DNA from: Planctomycetaceae bacterium
GTDB lineage: Bacteria; Planctomycetota; Planctomycetia; Pirellulales; Pirellulaceae
Direction of reading: 5' to 3'
Length of the DNA stretch: 33,581 nucleotides
NCBI GenBank assembly: GCA_003233175.1
Contig: QIKY01000338.1
Span: 1 to 33,581, forward strand
This document shows positions 25,520 to 31,069 of the stretch, one piece after another. Every line of letters starts with the position of its first letter. Position 1 is the stretch's first letter. The translations under genes and the position numbers were made by a program. The notes under the pieces are model-generated. The model was not told the origin of the DNA. It searched no databases and was given only the letters and a program-made list of their open reading frames with translations.

Positions 25520-26398
25520 ATGGGATTCCTAAGCGGTTTGGAACATTGTGTCCGAGAAGGGGAGCCGCTGTCGGCTCACACTTGGTTTCGCTTCGGCGGG
25601 TTGGCTCAGTATTGGGCGGAGCCAACATCGCTCGAAGATTTAACGGCCATCGTCAAACGCAGCCACGACGAAGGCGCGGCGGTGCGTCTGCTGGGCGGCG
25701 GCTCGAACGTGGTTGTCCGCGACGCCGGAGTGCGGGGCGTGGTGGTTCACCTTTCGGCGCCGGTGTTTTCCCAGATCAGCGTTCAGGGAAGACGCCTGAA
25801 AGTCGGCGGCGGCGCCAAGCTGAGCCACGTTGTTTCGATGTGCGCCAGCCGAGGTCTGGCCGGCATGGAGCAGTTGGTGGGAATTCCGGGCGTGGTCGGC
25901 GGCGCCCTGCACGGAAATGCCGGAAGCCATGTGGCGGATATCGGTCAATGGACCGTCGGCGCCACCGTCATGACGCGCACCGGTGAAATCGTGGTTCGCG
26001 ATGCGGCCGATCTTCAGTTTTCCCATCGCGACAGCAGCCTCAACGAACTCGTCATTCTCGACGCCGAATTCGAGTTCGAGCAAGACGACCCCCAAGCCCT
26101 CACCCAAAAAATGCAGCAAACCTGGATCGTGGCCAAGGCCAAACAGCCCACCATCGGCCAATACGCCGGCTGCATTTTCAAAGACCCGGGAGGCGTCAGC
26201 GCTTCGAGTCTGATCGAAGACGCCGGATTAAAAGGCGAACGGATCGGCGAGGTCGCGATTTGTGAACGAAACGCCAATTTCATGGTCGCCGAACCGGGCG
26301 CCCAATGCGACGACCTGCTCAGCCTGATCGACTTGGTGCGCAGCCGCGTTTCCGAACAGTTGGGGGTCGATCTGGAACCGCAAATCGAAATTTGGTGA
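25520..26398 (+). CDS. murB: UDP-N-acetylenolpyruvoylglucosamine reductase
   Basis: Reduces UDP-GlcNAc-enolpyruvate to UDP-MurNAc in peptidoglycan synthesis, using FAD and NADPH. Family blocks are HTWFRFGGLAQYW, LGGGSNVVVRDAG (FAD phosphate binding), the GxGA-like GGGAKLSHV, GMEQLVGIPGVVGGALHGNAG, and a C-terminal domain with FKDPGG, LIEDAGLKGERIG and NANFMV. The catalytic serine position is Cys218 (AGCIFK), as in several type II MurBs. The ATG at 25520 gives the family-like N-terminus (LEHCVREGEPLSAHTWF); in-frame ATGs at 25475 and 25409 are possible. It is monocistronic here, outside any mur/dcw cluster. Confidence 0.93.
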   Translation: MGFLSGLEHCVREGEPLSAHTWFRFGGLAQYWAEPTSLEDLTAIVKRSHDEGAAVRLLGGGSNVVVRDAGVRGVVVHLSAPVFSQISVQGRRLKVGGGAKLSHVVSMCASRGLAGMEQLVGIPGVVGGALHGNAGSHVADIGQWTVGATVMTRTGEIVVRDAADLQFSHRDSSLNELVILDAEFEFEQDDPQALTQKMQQTWIVAKAKQPTIGQYAGCIFKDPGGVSASSLIEDAGLKGERIGEVAICERNANFMVAEPGAQCDDLLSLIDLVRSRVSEQLGVDLEPQIEIW

Positions 26399-26426
26399 GT
26401 CGTTGCCACTTGCACGATATTCCTTC

Positions 26427-26458
26427 CGCGCCGTTGGAGTTCATGCTTTAGCATGTTT
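26427..26458. repeat. 32-bp REP-like motif, copy 2
   Basis: One base different from 20234-20265. Here the inner palindrome is exact, CATGCT/AGCATG with a two-base loop. It abuts the terminator hairpin at 26460 directly, between the convergent murB and phosphoesterase genes. Confidence 0.85.
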
Positions 26459-26459
26459 G

Positions 26460-26493
26460 AAAAGCCCGGCATTTTGAAAATGCCGGGCTTTTT
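26460..26493. terminator. Bidirectional intrinsic terminator, copy 2
   Basis: A perfect GC-rich stem with A-run before and T-run after, placed 62 bases after the murB stop and 16 bases from the stop of the convergent phosphoesterase gene. This is the expected place for a shared two-way terminator. Identical to the hairpin at 25254-25287. Confidence 0.9.
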
Positions 26494-26508
26494 CGTCCGG
26501 CAGCCGGC

Positions 26509-27420
26509 TTACTTCCAGTGGTAGCTCTTTTGCTTGCGGTTCCCGGCAAGACGAAGGGAGCCGTCGCGGAAAACATCCATCAGCGTGTAAGCGTTGTTTT
26601 CCAGGCCCGAACCTTCGACCATCGCCGCCAAGGTGCAGTAGTGGACGCCATTGATTTCTCGATAGTCGTTCTGGTGGCTATGCCCTTGAAACACGGCCGA
26701 AACCTGGCCCGAGGCTTCTAAAACCCGACGCACGTCGGCCGCGTTCTTAACGCCGTAATGGTTGCTCACATCGAGCCGCTGGTGTGCAAAAACGACGGTC
26801 GGCCGGTTGTTCGCTTGCAGATCCGACTGCAACCAATCGAGTTCGGCGGCGGGAATGTTAGGATCGGTCCATTGAAAATTCTTGCGGCCATAGGGTGCGC
26901 CGTCCGACCGAAAACAGGAATCGAGAATGATAAAATGAAGACCGCCCTGGTCGAACGCATAGTAAGATTTCTCGCGGCCCACGCCGCCCAAGAATTCTTC
27001 TTTGGTCAGCGTATAGACGCAATGATTTCCCAGCACGTAGTGCTTTTCTCCTGGCGCTGCGGCGAATGCCCGGCTCACCGTTTTGAGGTAGCTTTGCTCC
27101 GTGGCGACCGATTCCGCGGCGTCGATAAAATCTCCTAACTCCACAATAAACGCCGGTTTGGTTTGCTGGAAGTAGTTCGTCGCTTCGGCGAGTTTCGCTA
27201 ACGATTCCCGATAGTGACGGCTGCCGGCGGGAGCTTTGTCGGCATAATGCAAATCGGTCGCCATGCCGACCCGCACCGACGACCTTTCCGTTCCTTCGTC
27301 GGCCCAGAGTTTGCTCGATGCGGACCAATTGGCGCCAGCGCCGAGCAGCAGCATGGCGCCGCCTTGCATAAAGGCTCGGCGTTCGGAGAAGTTCTTCGAT
27401 TGTTTTGAATTTTGCAGCAT
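26509..27420 (-). CDS. Tat-exported calcineurin-like metallophosphoesterase
   Basis: Predicted exported phosphoesterase with a dinuclear metal site. The N-terminus is a Tat signal (Arg14-Arg15 in SERRAFMQGG) followed by MLLLGAGANWSAS. Metal-binding blocks in order: DLH (Asp56, His58), GD (Asp97), GNHC (Asn132, His133), FAHQ (His213) and GHSH (His247, His249). The fourth residue of the usual GNH[DE] is Cys134. The substrate is unknown (phosphodiester, phosphomonoester or nucleotide). The start at 27420 has GGAG upstream at good spacing. It is convergent with murB and shares the terminator; its promoter must lie between 27421 and the sulfatase gene. Confidence 0.88.
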   Translation of the reverse strand: MLQNSKQSKNFSERRAFMQGGAMLLLGAGANWSASSKLWADEGTERSSVRVGMATDLHYADKAPAGSRHYRESLAKLAEATNYFQQTKPAFIVELGDFIDAAESVATEQSYLKTVSRAFAAAPGEKHYVLGNHCVYTLTKEEFLGGVGREKSYYAFDQGGLHFIILDSCFRSDGAPYGRKNFQWTDPNIPAAELDWLQSDLQANNRPTVVFAHQRLDVSNHYGVKNAADVRRVLEASGQVSAVFQGHSHQNDYREINGVHYCTLAAMVEGSGLENNAYTLMDVFRDGSLRLAGNRKQKSYHWK

Positions 27421-27834
27421 GGTCGTCGCTCCGCGAGTCTGCGCCGTGGTGAGGATTGTGAGAAGATCACAAAAAAGGTGTCAGCACCGAATGCCGCTGC
27501 CGGACATGTTTATCTGAAGTCCACGCGGCGCTGAGGAAACACACGGCGCGAAAGCCGGGTTATTCTACCATTCCTTGCCATCGACCTGGATACCCTGCTT
27601 GCTTGTTGCTCCCGCCCCAGCGAAGCCGTGTGCCTGCCGCCGGGAATTGACCCGAGGAGTTTGAGGGAGGACAATGAATCTGGAACCGGTTCCAGATTCT
27701 TTGCCGCCAAGGGGCCGCTTTACGCACTTGCCGCCTGCGGTCCCCGGTCCCTTGGTTTCTTTTTGCGCAAGCAAGAAACGCGGCGGTGAACGAGCGCAAC
27801 CGAGGCGTGGTTACAGCACATAGAAGGATGCAAC
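27421..27834. other. Structured intergenic region upstream of the sulfatase
   Basis: About 415 bases without a supported gene. From about 27560 to 27790 all three minus-strand frames are open, but none looks like a protein. The stretch contains a perfect 24-bp palindrome (27677-27700), CCAAGGGG pairing with CCCTTGG around 27708-27755, and GTTTCTT pairing with AAGAAAC near 27755-27780. It may be a structured RNA or a repeat element with conserved folding. The 27420 side must also carry the phosphoesterase promoter. Confidence 0.5.
27677..27700. repeat. Perfect 24-bp palindrome
   Basis: GAATCTGGAACC followed immediately by its exact complement, with no loop. It is centred at 27688/27689, in the structured region before the sulfatase gene. 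As a perfect dyad it could be a binding site for a dimeric regulator or the tip of an RNA fold. Confidence 0.9.
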
Positions 27835-29709
27835 ATGTTTCAATTCCTTACCAACACGCAGGCCGGTTGCCGCCGGTTGTTCCCGCGTCATTTACTATAT
27901 CAAATGACTGCGCTGGCATTTTTCATTGCCGCGGCAGTCATTTCACGATTCGTCGATGTGCAAGTGCTTGCCGCTGAGCCAAGTAGACGCCCCAATGTGC
28001 TCTTGATCATGACCGACGATCAAGGCTACGGAGACTTGCATTTCCACGGCAACGGCAAAATCGATACGCCAGTGCTCGACAACCTTGCGCAAACCTCGAC
28101 CCGCTTCGACCGATTCATGGTCAGTCCGCTCTGCACCATGACGCGGGCTTCGCTCATGACCGGCAGATATTACCTGCGGACCGGCGTGGCTTCGGTCACG
28201 CGCGGCTTGGAAACCGTGCGGGGCGACGAAACCACCATCGCGGAGGTCTTGAAAAAGGCAGGCTACGCTACCGGTTGTTTCGGCAAATGGCATATCGGCG
28301 AGCACTACCCCAGCCATCCCAACGGGCAAGGATTCGACGAATTTTTCGGCATGGCGACCGGCCACTGGGATAACTACTTCAACCCTCGGCTGGAGCACAA
28401 CGGCGAGCGAGTCGCGACACAAGGCTACATTACCGATGTCTTGACCGACGCCGCCATGCGTTTCATTCAAGAGCATCGCGAGGAACCGTTCTTTTGCTAT
28501 GTGCCCTATAACGCACCGCACACGCCAATGCAGGTTGCCGATCACTATTTCGACAAATACAAAGCACGCGGCCTGGAAAACAAGCCGGCGGCCATTTATG
28601 GCATGGTGCAAAATATCGACGAAAACGTCGGCCGGTTGCTCCAGCAGCTCGACGACCTGAAAATCGCCCAAAACACCATCGTGATTTTCCTTTCCGACAA
28701 CGGCGCCGAAGGGCCGCAGGGCAGCCGTTTCAACGCCGGCATGCGGGGCATGAAAGGCAGCGTGCATGAAGGCGGCGTGCGCGTGCCGATGTTCGTGCGT
28801 TGGCCGGGAAAAACAACACCCGGCCGTGTGGTGAAACAAGTGGCGGCGCACATCGACCTACTACCCACAATTGCCGCCTTGTGCGGCGTTGGCGCGCTGC
28901 ATACCAAGCCGTTGGATGGAATCAGCCTGGCGCCGCTGTTGCTTGATGAGAATCCGCCTTGGCCCGCCGACCGCATGATTTTCACCCGCACGCCCGGCTG
29001 GCGAACACTGGTCAGTTATTCAGCGCCGGTGATTAAAAAGTTGCAACCGTTTCCGGCGGCCGTGCGCACCCAGCGTTGGCGAATGGTGAACGAAGGCGGG
29101 GCTTGGCAACTGTACGATATGCAGGCCGACCCCGGAGAAAAACAAGATATCGCGAAGACGCACGCCGATGTCGTCCAACGTTTACGCACGGCCTACCAAG
29201 ATTGGTTCGCCGAGATCACCCGAACGCCGCTCAAGCGTCCCTTGATTCCGGTCGGCTACGCGGCGGCGCCGGTGGTGGCGCTGCCGGCGCCCGAAGCGTA
29301 TTTCGGCGGAAGCATTCGCTGGTACAATCAATGGGGATTCGCCCACGATTGGCTCACCGATTGGACCAACCCCGCCGACGTAATCGCTTGGCAGACCGAC
29401 GTCGTGGCCCCCGGCAAGTTTGAAGTCAGCCTGCGCTACGCATGTACCGACGCGGCCCTGGGCGTTAAACTGCGTGTGGAGGCGGGCCCGTCGCAGGTGG
29501 AGGGCGTGATTGATAAATCGCACGAACCTCGCCCGGTGCAGAGGCCTAGCCGCATCGGAAAAAAACGTTTCACGCAAACGTTCGGCACGCTGCGATTGGG
29601 AAATATTGCACTCCAGCCGGGCCCGGTTCGCATCACGCTCAAAGCGCTCGAAGCGCCGGCGGGCGAAATATGCGATATCCATTCCTTGATTTTGAAACGC
29701 GTCGACTGA
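27835..29709 (+). CDS. Secreted sulfatase with C-terminal carbohydrate-binding-like domain
   Basis: Predicted to hydrolyse sulfate esters, probably of a polysaccharide, outside the cytoplasm. ATG 27835 has AGAAGGATG upstream; a hydrophobic signal (roughly 24-45) ends near VLAAEP. The sulfatase catalytic domain has the calcium site MTDDQGYGD (Asp61, Asp62), the formylglycine region LCTMTRASLMTGR (Cys100), GKWHIGE and SDNGAEGPQG (Asp288, Asn289). The motif around Cys100 is CTMTR, not the normal CxPxR or CxAxR. After about residue 450 the last 150 residues are a beta-rich module (WQTDVVAPGKFEVSLRYA, GPVRITLKAL) like those attached to planctomycete sulfatases for sugar binding. It opens a plus-strand operon with the SGNH and dehydrogenase genes. 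Confidence 0.93.
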   Translation: MFQFLTNTQAGCRRLFPRHLLYQMTALAFFIAAAVISRFVDVQVLAAEPSRRPNVLLIMTDDQGYGDLHFHGNGKIDTPVLDNLAQTSTRFDRFMVSPLCTMTRASLMTGRYYLRTGVASVTRGLETVRGDETTIAEVLKKAGYATGCFGKWHIGEHYPSHPNGQGFDEFFGMATGHWDNYFNPRLEHNGERVATQGYITDVLTDAAMRFIQEHREEPFFCYVPYNAPHTPMQVADHYFDKYKARGLENKPAAIYGMVQNIDENVGRLLQQLDDLKIAQNTIVIFLSDNGAEGPQGSRFNAGMRGMKGSVHEGGVRVPMFVRWPGKTTPGRVVKQVAAHIDLLPTIAALCGVGALHTKPLDGISLAPLLLDENPPWPADRMIFTRTPGWRTLVSYSAPVIKKLQPFPAAVRTQRWRMVNEGGAWQLYDMQADPGEKQDIAKTHADVVQRLRTAYQDWFAEITRTPLKRPLIPVGYAAAPVVALPAPEAYFGGSIRWYNQWGFAHDWLTDWTNPADVIAWQTDVVAPGKFEVSLRYACTDAALGVKLRVEAGPSQVEGVIDKSHEPRPVQRPSRIGKKRFTQTFGTLRLGNIALQPGPVRITLKALEAPAGEICDIHSLILKRVD

Positions 29710-29742
29710 ACGTATGATTAAGCAGTTTTAAGGAGTTTTCTT

Positions 29743-30978
29743 GTGACGGTTTTATGTCGTTTCACGCTTATCATTTTACTACTCGCGGTAATGGCCGTTT
29801 CGGCGCCCGCGGCGGAATTGGAACTGCGCGACCACGACCGCGTGGTGCTGTTGGGCGCCACGTTCATCGAACGCATGCAATCGTATGGCTACCTCGAAAC
29901 GGCGCTCACGGCAAGGTATCCGCACCGCGATCTTACCTTTCGCAATTTGGGCTGGAGCGCCGATACGGTGGGTGGCGTTTCGCGAGCCGTGTTCGGCAAA
30001 CCGGAAGACGGTTTCAAACGGCTGATGCACGATGTGGCGTTGGCCAAGCCGACGGTTATCGTGATCGCGTATGGCGGCAACGAAGCCTACGACGGTAAAG
30101 CCGAAGAGCCCGCTTTTCGAGCGGGGCTCACCCACTTGCTTGACGCCCTGAAGACTCTTCAAGCCCGACTGGTGCTCGTTTCGCCGCCGGAGCGAGAAAA
30201 TCTGGGGCCGCCGTTGCCCGACCCCGCCGAATACAACGCCTCGCTGCGTCGATACATGGGCGTTGTTCGGGAAGTTGCCTCAGAACGAAAAATCCCTTAC
30301 ATAGAACTACCGCCAGTCGCGACCAACCCCAGCGGCGCGCCTCTGGCTGATCCACTCGATCAACTAACCAAGGACGGCATCCATCGAACGCCGTACGGAC
30401 ACTGGCGCGCGGCGCCGGTTATTGCCGCGCAACTGGGACATAAGGCGCTTGTTTGGAAGATTGATCTCGACGTCTCGAAGGATTTCTACGGTGTGACGGG
30501 CGCCGCGATTTCCGCCGTGGAAATGTCGCCGCAACATGTGGCGTTCACCGCGTTAGACACCACGCTGCCGCTCTCGCCTCCGCCGCGTCACTCTCCGGCT
30601 GGCGCGTATCGGCTGGCGCCTACGAGAATCGTGCGTGTGAGCGGCCTGCCGCCGGGAATGTATGAACTTTCGGCCGATGGTGAAATTGTGGCCCGGGCCA
30701 CGGCGGAAGGTTGGGCCAAGGGCGTATCCTTGCGGCGCGGCCCTCCATTCCAACAGGTGGAACGACTACGCCAGGAAATCATCAGCAAGAACGAACTGTT
30801 TTTCTATCGGCATCGCCCGCAAAACGAAACCTACCTGTTCCTCTTTCGGAAGCATGAACAAGGCAATAACGCCGTGGAAATTCCGCAGTTCGATCCACTG
30901 ATCAAGAAACAAGAAAAGTTGATCGCGCAATTGCGCGTGCCGAAGGCGGTCCGATACGAACTCAAGCGGGCGCCTTAA
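29743..30978 (+). CDS. SGNH/GDSL-family hydrolase-like protein, PVC type
   Basis: Exported esterase-like protein of 411 residues with a signal peptide (hydrophobic 7-20, cleavage near APAA). The block I motif, normally GDS, is GAT (Gly38-Ala39-Thr40) in LLGATFIERMQSYGYLE, a form I have seen described as GNT in PVC proteins. Other catalytic blocks are kept: NLGWSADT, YGGNE (Asn113) and DGIH (Asp211, His214). The remaining C-terminal half (about 245-410) is a less conserved domain. The start is a GTG at 29743 with AGGAG 8 bases before it; it is 33 bases after the sulfatase and is probably co-transcribed. Whether it is an active esterase (Thr as nucleophile) is open. Confidence 0.88.
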   Translation: MTVLCRFTLIILLLAVMAVSAPAAELELRDHDRVVLLGATFIERMQSYGYLETALTARYPHRDLTFRNLGWSADTVGGVSRAVFGKPEDGFKRLMHDVALAKPTVIVIAYGGNEAYDGKAEEPAFRAGLTHLLDALKTLQARLVLVSPPERENLGPPLPDPAEYNASLRRYMGVVREVASERKIPYIELPPVATNPSGAPLADPLDQLTKDGIHRTPYGHWRAAPVIAAQLGHKALVWKIDLDVSKDFYGVTGAAISAVEMSPQHVAFTALDTTLPLSPPPRHSPAGAYRLAPTRIVRVSGLPPGMYELSADGEIVARATAEGWAKGVSLRRGPPFQQVERLRQEIISKNELFFYRHRPQNETYLFLFRKHEQGNNAVEIPQFDPLIKKQEKLIAQLRVPKAVRYELKRAP

Positions 30979-31069
30979 ACCGGTTCTCCCCGCGTTTCAA
31001 TCTCTCTCACCATACTTCTCTCATTACTCCCGCGACGGCGTTGCCGTCGATCACGAAAATAACAGGAAC

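Noticed and set aside
27510-27799. Small minus-strand proteins in the structured intergenic region
   Set aside because: Three overlapping frames are open at once, with low-complexity translations; more consistent with a structured or repeated sequence than with a gene.
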